The notes: generated by a model from the letters alone, not told the origin. A stretch of DNA of 64,000 nucleotides from Halobellus salinus (GCF_014646875.1 NZ_BMOC01000001.1:245410-309409); one strand, 5' to 3'; shown: positions 14,505 to 23,665, numbered from the stretch's first letter. Translations and numbers: made by a program.

Positions 14505-16184
14505 ATGAAATGGACAAAAGAGAAATTACAGACGAGGATACCGGCGAAAATGCGGGAGGAGCGTCGGGCGCAGGGGTTAAATCCTGACAAGTGTCCGACG
14601 AGGCAGTGGCTCCGTGAGAACGGGTATAGCGGTATCGAAGGATTTGCTCGTCGAAACGATATGACGGTCCAGGACGTACTGATCGATATTTGCGGGTTCG
14701 ACTCACGCTCGTCGAAACCGCTCGGGATTGAGGATGCCGAGGCACGCCGACTCGTGGAGGAGTGGCTTGATGTTGAACAAGATGTGTTCAAGAATTGGGG
14801 TGACTCCCGTGTGCAAGATGCTCGCACGCACGTCCGAACCTTAGTCAAGGTCGCCTACGAAGCGTTGGGGACCACCGATCTTGTGAGTATCCTCCGTTCG
14901 GACCCGTCAGTGGAGGCAAATAAGCTGCTACAGTTGTTCAGGGCACTCAATACGCATCTGGAGTCACAGGGTGCAGCGTCGAATTACACGCGCAGTTTGG
15001 AGCGGTTTGCGGAGTACCTCTCGTTTAAAGAAGAGATTGAGAGTCACAAGGTTGGCGAGTTGCGTGATAAGATGGGGTACACGTATGAGCGAGAGTCACC
15101 CGAGCACAGGATGGTAGCGAAGCAGATCCGAGAGTGCTGGCGTGCGACCGAATCGCTTGAAGAAAAGGCTCTCGTCGTAGTCCTCTCGTTATCCGGGACG
15201 CGGCGAACCGAACCGACTGACACCACGGTCGCAGATCTGCGTCTTGACCGGGCCGACCCGTACATCGTGTTTGATGAGGATCGGAAGACCGGTGCGGCGA
15301 CTGTCCCGATTATGGCGGGTGTCGAAGTACTGGAGAAATGGGTGGACGAACTCAAAGAGACGGAGCATTGGGATGGAAAATGGCTGTTTCCGAGCAAGAA
15401 GTCCCAAGACGGGTCTCGGGGGTCTGGGTGGGTGAGTAATACGATCGGTGAGATTGTGGAGCGTGCCGGAATCACCTTCCCGGACGGTGAACAACCGACA
15501 TCGAAGCACTTCCGTTCGTTCTGGTATGAGCATTACAGTGAGGCCCGGCTAGCGTGGCTGAATAAGCTTGAGATCATCGCTGAGGAACAGGGCGTGTCGT
15601 CGGCTGAGATTATCGACAAGCACTACCTGACAGGGAAGGCCGAGCGTGATCACTTCCGGCACTTCGCCCGATCACTCTTCGCTGCCGTGTTCGGGGATGA
15701 ACTGGTACGCGATCTCAAAGAGATGGAAGACGCGCGTGAGGAGGAGCGCGACGAGATGGTGCAGCGGGCACTTGACGACTACACCGACGAGCTCCGGGCG
15801 GAACTACAGGCTGCTGACGATGACGCGGATGACAGTGCGACGGATGGCCCGACGCACGAGTCACCTGTTGCGGCGGAGCCGGTCAGCGCCTGGACACAAG
15901 CTCGTGTTCGCGCTGAGCACGCTGCCGTAGCGGCGTCGGATGTCGTTGACGGCTACCCGCCGTCACCACGCCGTGCTGTCGGGATCGCTGTCGGACTGGT
16001 TTGTTGGGCAGCAATCATCGGAACGATCTGGGGGATGTCAGGTGTGTTCTACGTCGACCCGATCAGCGGAGCGTACAGTGCGTCGCCAGCAACGATTACC
16101 GGTCTCGTGCTTGGACTTGTTCTCGTCGTGGTGGATCTCCCGGAGTTCACCCGTGCTCAACGTGCTGGGGAGAATCACCCTTAG
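14505..16184 (+). CDS. Tyrosine recombinase/integrase with C-terminal membrane anchor
   Basis: A 559-residue protein. Residues 130-180 resemble a SAM-like core-binding domain (VEANKLLQLFRALNTHLES). The catalytic domain has R233/R234 (SLSGTRRTEP), K261 in the beta-hairpin, KHFR at 334-337 in place of the usual HxxR, and nucleophile Y374 (IDKHYLTG). A coiled, very acidic linker follows. Two hydrophobic helices (about 489-517 and 527-545) end the protein, an unusual addition for an integrase. It probably mobilised part of this island; the nearest recognised attachment site is at 38024. Confidence 0.88.
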   Translation: MKWTKEKLQTRIPAKMREERRAQGLNPDKCPTRQWLRENGYSGIEGFARRNDMTVQDVLIDICGFDSRSSKPLGIEDAEARRLVEEWLDVEQDVFKNWGDSRVQDARTHVRTLVKVAYEALGTTDLVSILRSDPSVEANKLLQLFRALNTHLESQGAASNYTRSLERFAEYLSFKEEIESHKVGELRDKMGYTYERESPEHRMVAKQIRECWRATESLEEKALVVVLSLSGTRRTEPTDTTVADLRLDRADPYIVFDEDRKTGAATVPIMAGVEVLEKWVDELKETEHWDGKWLFPSKKSQDGSRGSGWVSNTIGEIVERAGITFPDGEQPTSKHFRSFWYEHYSEARLAWLNKLEIIAEEQGVSSAEIIDKHYLTGKAERDHFRHFARSLFAAVFGDELVRDLKEMEDAREEERDEMVQRALDDYTDELRAELQAADDDADDSATDGPTHESPVAAEPVSAWTQARVRAEHAAVAASDVVDGYPPSPRRAVGIAVGLVCWAAIIGTIWGMSGVFYVDPISGAYSASPATITGLVLGLVLVVVDLPEFTRAQRAGENHP

Positions 16185-16252
16185 GAAATCCGTTCAGTAT
16201 AGGAAGAGGTGGAAACATATATCGGGGTGACATTTGTATCAGCGTATCGAAT

Positions 16253-17023
16253 ATGGTCCCTGGTTCGAATGAGTCTCCCTCCTCTGTCTTGTCTGCGCCG
16301 CAGAGTGACGTGCAGCCTGTGGTTGAGTGCGTGGGTGTGACGCGGACGTTCACGCGCGGGGGGAGTAGCGGGTGGTTCACGCGAGGGGATGCGGCTGCGG
16401 AGACGGTAACGGCTGTTGCTGACGTGTCGGTGGCGATTACGCCGGGGGAACTGGTTGGGTTGGCGGGGCCGAGCGGGAGTGGGAAATCGACGTTACTGCA
16501 CTTGCTTGCCGGGCTTGACACGCCGACATCGGGAACCGTGACGCTCGCTGGTGTGGAGACGAGTAGTGTGTCGTCGCGTCGCCGGACGCGGTTACGACTG
16601 GCGAACGTCGGGATTGTGTTCCAGCATTTCCATTTGCTGCCGTCGTTGTCGGCACGAGGGAACGTCGCAGCGCCGCTCATCGAAACAGGACGGTCGAAAC
16701 GTGAGCGTCGACGGAGAGCTGAAGCGTTGCTTGAGCAAGTCGGGTTAGGTGATCGGGTCCAGCACAAGCCTGGCGAGTTAAGTGGTGGTGAGCAGCAACG
16801 CGTGGCGGTGGCGCGCGCGTTGGCGACGGATCCAGCGCTGGTGATTGCGGATGAACCGACGGGTGAGCTCGATACAGAGACCGGAGCGCAAGTGTTGAAT
16901 CTGTTAGCGGAGGTGGCAACGGACCGGGCGGTCGTCGTCGCCTCGCACGATCAGCAAGCGTTGGATCGAACGACACGGTTGCTGCGGCTGCGGGATGGCC
17001 GCGTCACTACGGTTGAGGGGTGA
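16253..17023 (+). CDS. MacB/LolD-type ABC transporter ATP-binding protein
   Basis: 256 residues from the ATG at 16253 (MVPGSNE). Walker A is GPSGSGKST, the Q-loop is VFQHFHLL, the signature is LSGGEQQR and Walker B is ALVIADEP followed by TGELD. This is the subfamily that powers MacB/LolCDE-type mechanotransmission exporters rather than importers. It overlaps the first permease gene by 4 nt and forms a three-gene operon with two FtsX-like permeases. No substrate-binding protein is encoded. Confidence 0.93.
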   Translation: MVPGSNESPSSVLSAPQSDVQPVVECVGVTRTFTRGGSSGWFTRGDAAAETVTAVADVSVAITPGELVGLAGPSGSGKSTLLHLLAGLDTPTSGTVTLAGVETSSVSSRRRTRLRLANVGIVFQHFHLLPSLSARGNVAAPLIETGRSKRERRRRAEALLEQVGLGDRVQHKPGELSGGEQQRVAVARALATDPALVIADEPTGELDTETGAQVLNLLAEVATDRAVVVASHDQQALDRTTRLLRLRDGRVTTVEG

Positions 17024-18258
17024 TGGGTGTGCGTGCCCGTGTTCGTCGCGTGGTGGCGGTGCTTGGCCTCGGTGTTCGTCGGTTGCTCGGGAAGCTGTCG
17101 ACGCGGGAGTCGACGCGGTTACTGTTCAGCGTGACTGGGGTTGCGGTGGCGATTATGTTGATGACGACGGTGTCCGGGGTTGCCGTCGGGTTAGCATCAC
17201 AGAGCGCGGTGCAAAGCGAGAACGTTGATTACTGGGTTGTGCCGGAAGGCGGCAGCGTCGACACGATTGCTGTGTCTACCGACGGCCCGAAACTCGGGGA
17301 TACGCACCGTCTGGCTGCCGAGTTGAGTCGTGATGAGCGAGTGTCGTATGCGACACCGGTCCTGTTGCAAGTGGTGCCGGTCCCGTCGGCGGACGGCCCG
17401 CAGTACGTGTTGTTCCTCGGGGTTGTCCCGCCGCGTAACGCGACACCGACGATCGCTGGGTTACCGACCGCGCGACTCACACCAGGCGACCCGTATTACG
17501 CTGACGGGCAGTATAACGGGACGTGGACTGGCGAAGTCGTGGTGAACCCAGCGGCGGCGAACATATTGAACGTGACATCCGGGAGTGTCGTCGCGCCGCG
17601 CGGTACTGATCGGAATTTCTCGGTTGTTGGTGTGTCCGACGAGCAGTTCACGACTGGGGTCGGGGTGACGCCTGTCGCGCTTGTGCATTTAAGCGAGTTA
17701 CAACAAGTGACCGGCGCAACAGGTGGTGATGCAGCTGATCAACTACTCGTAAGTACGAATTCGCCCGGGGTACAGCAGCGACTCGAAGGTGTGTACCCGA
17801 ACACGGTGGTTGTGACGCGGTCCGGGATCGCTACGCAGCAGGTGTCGACGTCAAGTCTCCCGGCAGCGATGGGAGTGGCGGCGTTGTTGATTTCGCTGGT
17901 CGTCGGGGTGTTGTTCACAGCGACGATGATGGGGCTTGAAATCACGAACGACCGGCAAACACTCGGGACGTTGACGGCACTCGGGTATTCGAGCCGGTCA
18001 CTCGCAGTCCTGGTTGCAGCGGAAACGGTGACGCTCGCTGTCGTCGGTGGCGTGGTCGGCGTGGGACTCGGTGCAGTCGGGATCGTTGCTGTCAATCGAC
18101 TCGCTACGTCAGTGTTCGGCGTCGAGTCCCTAGCAGTGTTCGAACCGGGCCTTCTCGTGTACGGGCTCGGTGTCGCACTGCTCATCGGGCTGCTTGCGAC
18201 GCCGTACCCGATCTGGTTGTCACACCGCACTGACCCGTTGGCGGTGATCCGCCGATGA
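17020..18258 (+). CDS. MacB-like permease subunit 1
   Basis: A 412-residue protein with the MacB topology. Helix 1 (RLLFSVTGVAVAIMLMT) is followed by a large external domain (residues 60-285) that includes HRLAAELSRDERVSYATPVL and a DPYYADGQY stretch. Three C-terminal helices carry the FtsX core (LEITNDRQTLGTLTALGYSS). It partners the ATPase upstream and the paralogue downstream. Likely work: expulsion of a peptide or lipid-like substrate, or lipoprotein handling. Confidence 0.88.
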   Translation: MMGVRARVRRVVAVLGLGVRRLLGKLSTRESTRLLFSVTGVAVAIMLMTTVSGVAVGLASQSAVQSENVDYWVVPEGGSVDTIAVSTDGPKLGDTHRLAAELSRDERVSYATPVLLQVVPVPSADGPQYVLFLGVVPPRNATPTIAGLPTARLTPGDPYYADGQYNGTWTGEVVVNPAAANILNVTSGSVVAPRGTDRNFSVVGVSDEQFTTGVGVTPVALVHLSELQQVTGATGGDAADQLLVSTNSPGVQQRLEGVYPNTVVVTRSGIATQQVSTSSLPAAMGVAALLISLVVGVLFTATMMGLEITNDRQTLGTLTALGYSSRSLAVLVAAETVTLAVVGGVVGVGLGAVGIVAVNRLATSVFGVESLAVFEPGLLVYGLGVALLIGLLATPYPIWLSHRTDPLAVIRR

Positions 18259-19478
18259 CCCCTCGGCGGCTCCCCGCTGTCGTAGGGCTTGCCGTCGCGC
18301 AACTCCGGCACGACCGAACGCGAACCGTCCTAGCAGTGCTTGGCGTGACACTAGCGGTCCTCTCAACGACGTTGCTTGCCGGGACCGGGATCGGTGTCGT
18401 ACAAACCGGGCAAGAACAGTTCGATAACGCCGGGCGTGACCTGTGGATCACTGGCGGGCCGGTACAGTTCGCGCCGACACAAGTCGGTGGGATTCAAAAC
18501 TCCGTGTACGACGCACACGAGACAACTGCGGAACTCCAACAACGCGAGGGGGTTGCCACGGTTGGCCCGTTGTTATTCCAAACCGTGTACGTGAGCCGGA
18601 CTGGCGACGACTTCCAACGACTCGCAGCGATGGGGCTACCGAGTAGTAACGGTGTCGCCGTCTCGGAAGGCCGCGGGTTTGCGAACGACAGTCACTACGC
18701 CGATGGGACGTACGACGGCCCGATGACCCACGAACTCCTCATCGATCCGCGTACAGCCGAACTGCTGAACGTTGAAGTCGGCGACACGATCTACGTGGGC
18801 GGGACGTTAGCAACCGCCCGCGCCAACGAATTCGAAATCGTCGGGATCTCCAGCACCGGGAGTCAATTCCTCGGCGCCCCAACTGTGACGCTGCCGCTCA
18901 GTGAACTGCAAGAAATCACTGGGAAAACGGCGACCGACCCGGCAACGATCATCGCCATTACGACGACAGACGGGACATCCCCGGCACAGCTCGAATCCAG
19001 GCTACAGGAGGCATACCCCGAGTTAGACGTGCGAACCAATCGGGAACAGTTACAGGCGACGTTGGAACGGCAAGCTGTCGTGCTCGCTGGCGGCGTGAGC
19101 CTCATCGTGCTCGCCGTCCTCGCCGGGCTCGCGTTAACACTGAACATCTTGTTCTCGATGGTGTACCAGCAACGCCCCGAGTACGCCGCGTTGAAAGCGC
19201 TCGGCAGCTCAACAACAACAATCGCCGGGACCGTGTTCACACAAGCGCTCATCGTCGGGCTCCTCGGCACCGGGATCGGCCTCGCAGCGACGATCCCGCT
19301 GGCCGACGCGTTGAACACGGTTGCTGTCGCCGTCACCGGGTTCGACGGTGTTGTCCGACTCCAACCGCGCGTGTACGCACTCGGGTTCGGTGTCGCCGTC
19401 GTGATGAGCCTCCTGAGCGGGGTACTAGCGAGTTGGCGGATGGCACACGTACGACCATTGGACGCCCTCCGAAACTGA
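18255..19478 (+). CDS. MacB-like permease subunit 2
   Basis: A 407-residue paralogue of the preceding gene, overlapping it by 4 nt. It has the same layout: TM1 (TVLAVLGVTLAVLSTTLLA), an external domain with DNAGRDLWITGGPV and HYADGTYDGP, and the FtsX C-terminal triplet with YQQRPEYAALKALGSS. Two distinct permeases suggest a heterodimer as in LolCE. The following 190 nt lack a gene and hold the next promoter. Confidence 0.88.
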   Translation: MTPRRLPAVVGLAVAQLRHDRTRTVLAVLGVTLAVLSTTLLAGTGIGVVQTGQEQFDNAGRDLWITGGPVQFAPTQVGGIQNSVYDAHETTAELQQREGVATVGPLLFQTVYVSRTGDDFQRLAAMGLPSSNGVAVSEGRGFANDSHYADGTYDGPMTHELLIDPRTAELLNVEVGDTIYVGGTLATARANEFEIVGISSTGSQFLGAPTVTLPLSELQEITGKTATDPATIIAITTTDGTSPAQLESRLQEAYPELDVRTNREQLQATLERQAVVLAGGVSLIVLAVLAGLALTLNILFSMVYQQRPEYAALKALGSSTTTIAGTVFTQALIVGLLGTGIGLAATIPLADALNTVAVAVTGFDGVVRLQPRVYALGFGVAVVMSLLSGVLASWRMAHVRPLDALRN

Positions 19479-19659
19479 CCGAGGGTGTCATCGAATACGT
19501 TCCCACACTATACAGACATCTCTCAGAACAGGAGTTTCAAGTACCACTCTGCACACCTCATCTCGGTAGATGTGTACCTGAAATGTAGTTTCTCTAAGAT
19601 GCGTGAACCTTACTACGAATCTCTGTGAAATCTGAAGTGCCTCAATCTAAAGACCCACC

Positions 19660-19694
19660 ACACAGATATGTGTGCTAGTAAAATATATCTGTGT
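19660..19694. promoter_or_regulatory. Operator-promoter of the TumA/TumE-like pair
   Basis: ACACAGATAT (19660-19669) and its exact complement ATATCTGTGT (19685-19694) surround a 15-nt spacer. The right arm overlaps the TATA-like AAATATAT, 26-34 nt before the ATG at 19714. Occupancy by the HTH protein encoded downstream would block TBP, the classic autoregulation of an antitoxin operon. Confidence 0.7.
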
Positions 19695-19713
19695 CTAGGC
19701 AGAAGCATAGTGT

Positions 19714-20370
19714 ATGACCGGTGAGCCAGCAGCTCCTGACGGGCCCGACGAGTTCCCTACCGAAGCGGACCTACCGGACGAACCGGTAACCGTGGATGAT
19801 ATTGACCCGTTCACTGTGGATGACGATGACTTTGCGGACATCGATGACTTCGCAGCCGCAGAATGGAAACAAAACACCACTGCGGACGAACGAATTCGCA
19901 CGGTGATCAACAGCACAACGATTCCGAAATCTGCGGGCGACATCGCAGAGACAGCGCTAGTCTCAGAAACAAAAGCCAGAACCACGCTCAACAAGCTTGC
20001 TGAAGAAGGTCTCGTTCGAAGTCATCAGACTAACTCTGGAAAGCTGTACGATCGAGACCCAGAGTGGCACCTTCTCAAACAGATCAGGCAACTCGCCGGT
20101 AGCAACACGCTTGTCGATCAAATCCAGCGAGTAAAACAAGAACTCGCAGAGTACAACGCCAAATATGACGCACCCGGCCCAGAGGAACTCCTGATTTCAG
20201 ACAGGGAACTCAACCAGAATGAACTCGACGACATCTCCCACTGGCGGACAGCCGAACGGGAACTCAGCCACCTCAGAGCGGCCTACCGCCTCAAAGAGGC
20301 GAAAGAACAGACATACTCCATAACTAAATCGGGAGCCAGACAAACGGGGAATCAGCCCCCGCTCCAGTAA
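19714..20370 (+). CDS. HTH protein, probable TumA-type antitoxin (DUF7342-like)
   Basis: A 218-residue protein. The acidic N-terminus (1-55) is followed by a winged helix (SAGDIAETALVSETKARTTL, then NKLAEEGLVRSH) and a long helical tail (IQRVKQELAEYNAKY) with potential for coiled coil. This fits the haloarchaeal DUF7342 group. Its last base is the first base of the next gene, which resembles a TumE toxin, so I read the pair as a toxin-antitoxin module with the HTH protein as antitoxin and repressor. Confidence 0.75.
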   Translation: MTGEPAAPDGPDEFPTEADLPDEPVTVDDIDPFTVDDDDFADIDDFAAAEWKQNTTADERIRTVINSTTIPKSAGDIAETALVSETKARTTLNKLAEEGLVRSHQTNSGKLYDRDPEWHLLKQIRQLAGSNTLVDQIQRVKQELAEYNAKYDAPGPEELLISDRELNQNELDDISHWRTAERELSHLRAAYRLKEAKEQTYSITKSGARQTGNQPPLQ

Positions 20371-20843
20371 TGGGGCTGGGGGACGGCTCTCCAATCGATT
20401 CGGAAGCGATTGATGAGAGCGTGGAGCAGATGCGCCAACAACTCGGTAACGGAGTTGTCAACGTCCGATTCCGGTATCAGAACGGTCACCCGTTCACACA
20501 ACGGGACGGAGAAGATCTCAGAGCGGCACGAGTCACTGTCACCCCCGGAATCCACGAGCGAGGTGGGTATTTCGATATTCAGTGGTGGGAAAATGGGGAC
20601 TACAAGTACCACTATCGGGAGGAAGGATTGGAATTCAGGTTTGGGCGCGAGGCGGCGAATGAACCCACCAATAAGCCAGTACATCATTTTCATCCGCCGC
20701 GCAATCTCGACGCACACACCCAATCCTGTATCGGGATTGAACAACCACCGAAACTTGTCACAATTGCTGTACTGAAGACGTGGTGGACAGCGGTCGAGAA
20801 TGGGGATGAGAACTTGGTGAACGCGCAGAATGGCTTGCCGTAG
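20370..20843 (+). CDS. TumE-like (DUF6516-type) toxin
   Basis: A 157-residue protein with an alternating strand pattern (GGYFDIQWWENGDYKYHYREE, then GLEFRF), a HHFHPPRNLDAH segment and a late helix (VTIAVLKTWWTAV). The order of YR.Y.W strands, a His-rich centre and an aliphatic C-terminal helix matches the DUF6516/TumE family of toxins. It is one base overlapped with the HTH gene. The biochemical activity of TumE is not settled; the assignment is by pattern only. Confidence 0.65.
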   Translation: MGLGDGSPIDSEAIDESVEQMRQQLGNGVVNVRFRYQNGHPFTQRDGEDLRAARVTVTPGIHERGGYFDIQWWENGDYKYHYREEGLEFRFGREAANEPTNKPVHHFHPPRNLDAHTQSCIGIEQPPKLVTIAVLKTWWTAVENGDENLVNAQNGLP

Positions 20844-21005
20844 TTAGGACAGCCTACGCAGTCAGTCGGGTTTTCCAGTCTGTCTTTGGTCTACATAACA
20901 CCAGAGATTCAGAGATTTTTCCGCTCCATTCGCAGGCCAGATTTCACGGCAGATCAGGTGTAAGATTATAAAAACCACTGTGACAAGCGTGTTATCCCAT
21001 CCTAC

Positions 21006-21287
21006 TTAGAAACTGAACGTAAACTCAACGGGGAGCAACTCTAGGATCCGCCGCAGGACGATATAGCCGAAGACGGCGAGTCCTCCGACGATCACCCACC
21101 GTAACCGTCGGTGCCACGCTGGACGCATATTCACCGGCGTCATCAACTCAGTCACGACCAAGAGCCCGATGAGCGACGTGACGAAAAACACCTCTAACGT
21201 GAGCGCATCCAACAGCGTCAACCCGAACAGCGCCGTCAACATCCAGGCAAGCACATACTGGACAAACCGATGCGGCGTCGGCGGCAT
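21006..21287 (-). CDS. Small three-helix membrane protein
   Basis: 93 residues with three hydrophobic helices (VLAWMLTALFGLTLLDAL, FFVTSLIGLLVVTELM, WVIVGGLAVFGYIVL). No catalytic motif. It stands alone between the toxin-antitoxin pair and the second TnpB gene. It looks complete. Confidence 0.65.
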   Translation of the reverse strand: MPPTPHRFVQYVLAWMLTALFGLTLLDALTLEVFFVTSLIGLLVVTELMTPVNMRPAWHRRLRWVIVGGLAVFGYIVLRRILELLPVEFTFSF

Positions 21288-21407
21288 CGTATCAACACAG
21301 GATGCTACTACGGTTTATATTGCCGGGAATTCGACGATGAGATGTCAAATCGTGGACGGAGACCAGCTGTAAACTACCCCACCCTACTCCTTCGGCGCAT
21401 ACGCGCG

Positions 21408-21422
21408 CCTCAGTTCTTGAGG
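21408..21422 (-). repeat. Hairpin downstream of the second tnpB
   Basis: CCTCA and TGAGG with a 5-nt loop lie 29 nt past the tnpB stop. It is a candidate right-end/omega-RNA hairpin. Confidence 0.45.
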
Positions 21423-21450
21423 ATGGGGCTTTGATGTGGACTCCCGGCAA

Positions 21451-22704
21451 TCAGTCGCCAGCAATAGGCTGGTGACTCTCGCCGTTCACCGTCCCACCAT
21501 TTATACGCACGTCTACTGGTGCGTCTCCACCCCCCGACGTGGGCGAGGAACGGAGTTTGTGTTGTCGCTTCCGGGCGTACCGCACGCCAATGTTCTTCGC
21601 AGCGTTGTAATCCGCGTTCACTTCGTAACCACACTTCACACAACAGAACTGTTCCCCATCACGATTTGATTCGTGCGTGAATCCACAGTCCGTCCGAGAA
21701 CACCGTAGGGACGTGTGGTTCGGCTCGACTTGCTCCACGGAAATACCCCGTTCTGGTGCCTTATAGGAGACGTACTCGAACAGCCGTCGGAACGCCCAAA
21801 CGTGATGCCATTTCGCCTGCGGAAGCCGCTCACGGATGTCGGTTAAATCCTCAAACACGATCACATCGCAATCGTGTTCGACGGCTTCCGAAACGATCTC
21901 GTTCGCAACCGTGTGAATGTACTGTTTTCGCCACGCTTCTTCACGCTTTCCAAGGCGAAGCAGAGCGTTGTGTGCGGCCTGCGTGCCGCGCTGTTGCATC
22001 TCCCCCCGTCGCTTCTCGAACTCACGGCACCAATGGTCGTAGTCGTCTCCCTGCCAGAAGCGTCCCGTTGAAGAGACGGCGAGGTTGTTCACGCCGAGGT
22101 CGATACCGAGGACTGTTTGGTGCCCGGTGTCTGCCGAACCCTCAACGTCGTCTCCCCCGCCAGAACCGGCTTTCCGTGTGGTGATGTGGACGTAGAACTC
22201 GTCGGTCACCGTGTCGTATTGGAGTGTACTTGCTCGGAACTCGTAGTCTTCGGACAGTACGTACTGTTCGTACGGCGTCGGACTGTCCGATGGGAGTTCG
22301 TACTCACACTCGACACGACCATTGACTGTGGAAAGTGAGATTTTGTTCCGGTAAAACGTTGCACTCCGCTTGTCGTAAAGCATACTCCACGACGTGAACT
22401 CCGGTTGGCTCACACGCTTCCCCTGCTTCCACCGTTCAACAACGCCTTTCGTTGCTTGGACGGCGCGTCGGATGGCTTCTTGGACGAGGTTTGCGGTGAG
22501 ATCAGTTTCCTCCCGCAGTTCTACATAGAGCGCGTCACGCGCTGTCGTATTCGCAGTGACGCACTCCGTGTAGGAGGATTCATCCCAACAGTAGTCTGCG
22601 GCACGGTTAGCGCAGTAGAGGAACTGTCGCGCGGATTCGTGGAGATCGTCGCGCCGCTCATCAGGAACGATGAGTTTGACTGGTGCGGTTCGACGCACCT
22701 CCAT
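21451..22704 (-). CDS. tnpB: RNA-guided endonuclease TnpB, second type
   Basis: A 417-residue TnpB from a different lineage than the one at 4827. The RuvC triad is complete: D202 (GIDLGVNN), E285 (VFEDLTD) and D365 (NADYNAAKN). A zinc ribbon is formed by C335, C340, C355 and C358. No TnpA gene and no AbrB gene accompany it. The N-terminus (MEVRRTAPVKLIVPD) suggests the start is correct. It lies opposite a Nudix gene, with an inverted repeat (22793-22833) between the two starts. Confidence 0.93.
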   Translation of the reverse strand: MEVRRTAPVKLIVPDERRDDLHESARQFLYCANRAADYCWDESSYTECVTANTTARDALYVELREETDLTANLVQEAIRRAVQATKGVVERWKQGKRVSQPEFTSWSMLYDKRSATFYRNKISLSTVNGRVECEYELPSDSPTPYEQYVLSEDYEFRASTLQYDTVTDEFYVHITTRKAGSGGGDDVEGSADTGHQTVLGIDLGVNNLAVSSTGRFWQGDDYDHWCREFEKRRGEMQQRGTQAAHNALLRLGKREEAWRKQYIHTVANEIVSEAVEHDCDVIVFEDLTDIRERLPQAKWHHVWAFRRLFEYVSYKAPERGISVEQVEPNHTSLRCSRTDCGFTHESNRDGEQFCCVKCGYEVNADYNAAKNIGVRYARKRQHKLRSSPTSGGGDAPVDVRINGGTVNGESHQPIAGD

Positions 22705-22792
22705 ATTTCAGATTATTATCTAACGGTACTTATACTCTCGGGAGTCGGGTGGCAATTGTCCTGTAGTTGCGTCATTTTTCATCGGTTTCCTC

Positions 22793-22833
22793 TCCGACCT
22801 ACTCGCTCGCTTACCTCGCTCCTTGAGGTCGGA
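22793..22833. repeat. Inverted repeat between tnpB and Nudix genes
   Basis: TCCGACCT and AGGTCGGA are separated by 25 nt. It may mark the left end of the IS1341-type element or be an operator for the divergent genes. Confidence 0.4.
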
Positions 22834-22902
22834 GGCTCCACCTTGTATTATGCTGAATCCCTGACTCGCCACGGTAATGTATCGTGACGTGTGAGAACGC
22901 GT

Positions 22903-23364
22903 ATGTCCGACCACTGGATTCCACCGGAAGACTGGGCGACGATTGTAGCGAACGTGCCGATCGTATCCGTTGATTTGCTCGTCAAGCACGACGATGGAGT
23001 GGTATTGGGAAAGCGGACGAATGCCCCGGCGAAAGGCTACTGGTTCGTTCCTGGCGGTCGAGTGCAGAAAGGCGAAACGCGGCGAGAAGCGGTTCATCGC
23101 GTAGCAGCCGACGAACTCGGCGTGTCGGTGACGATCATCGAATCACTTGGTGCGTTCGAGCATTTCTACGGGACTTCTGATGTTGATGGTGTTGAGAGTA
23201 AACACTACCTCGCAAACGGGCACGTTGTTGAGGTTTCTGAGGGAGAGGTAACCACCGACGAGCAGCACGACACACTACAGGTCTTTCAGTCGCCGCCTGA
23301 CCCGTTCCATCAACACATCCGCGCGTACTTCGACGCCGCCACGACACTCCCGAATTGGTCTTGA
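22903..23364 (+). CDS. Nudix hydrolase, GDP-mannose mannosyl hydrolase-like
   Basis: 153 residues from the ATG at 22903 (MSDHWIPPEDWATIV; a GTG at 22891 is possible). The opening IPPEDW...VPIVSVDLLV and the modified Nudix box (GGRVQKGETRREAVHRVAAD followed by ELG, with RV and DE in place of RE and EE) are typical of GDP-mannose mannosyl hydrolases. Those enzymes release sugar from GDP-mannose or GDP-glucose by displacement at the sugar carbon. It may act in nucleotide-sugar metabolism for surface glycans. No glycan genes flank it directly. Confidence 0.8.
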   Translation: MSDHWIPPEDWATIVANVPIVSVDLLVKHDDGVVLGKRTNAPAKGYWFVPGGRVQKGETRREAVHRVAADELGVSVTIIESLGAFEHFYGTSDVDGVESKHYLANGHVVEVSEGEVTTDEQHDTLQVFQSPPDPFHQHIRAYFDAATTLPNWS

Positions 23365-23392
23365 GTAGGGTGGGGGTGTCATAGAAAGCTTG

Positions 23393-23665
23393 TCACTCCT
23401 GATCAATCGACCCAAAGAGCGTTTCTCCGGCATCGGTTGGTGTCGTGTTCTCCCAACTCTCCCGGTTGGCTGTTGCCGTCTCTAATTTCGAGCTCGGTTT
23501 GGGGTTGAGTTCAAGAACCGATCCAACAAGGGTTGCAGGAATGGTATCGTTCGATTCGATTCCTAATCGGTCCCGAACCGCTTTTGGAAGTGTTACCCGT
23601 CCCCGATCATCCACTCTGAGGGTGATTTCTTCCCCGCTGTCGGCTTTCAACGATGTCTTTCCCAT
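23393..23665 (-). CDS. AbrB/SpoVT-type protein, orphan antitoxin
   Basis: A 90-residue protein with the swapped-hairpin AbrB fold in residues 12-45 (EEITLRVDDRGRVTLPKAVR, DRLGIES). A C-terminal tail with RESWENTTP resembles toxin-binding tails of VapB proteins. No PIN gene follows; downstream on its strand is only the convergent Nudix gene. It may be an orphan or act as a simple regulator. Confidence 0.8.
   Translation of the reverse strand: MGKTSLKADSGEEITLRVDDRGRVTLPKAVRDRLGIESNDTIPATLVGSVLELNPKPSSKLETATANRESWENTTPTDAGETLFGSIDQE

Noticed and set aside
21377..23375. 13-bp inverted repeat CCCCACCCTACTC / GAGTAGGGTGGGG around tnpB and the Nudix gene
   Set aside because: Attractive as transposon ends, but a few 13-bp inverted matches are expected by chance in a window this size, and no target duplication is visible.
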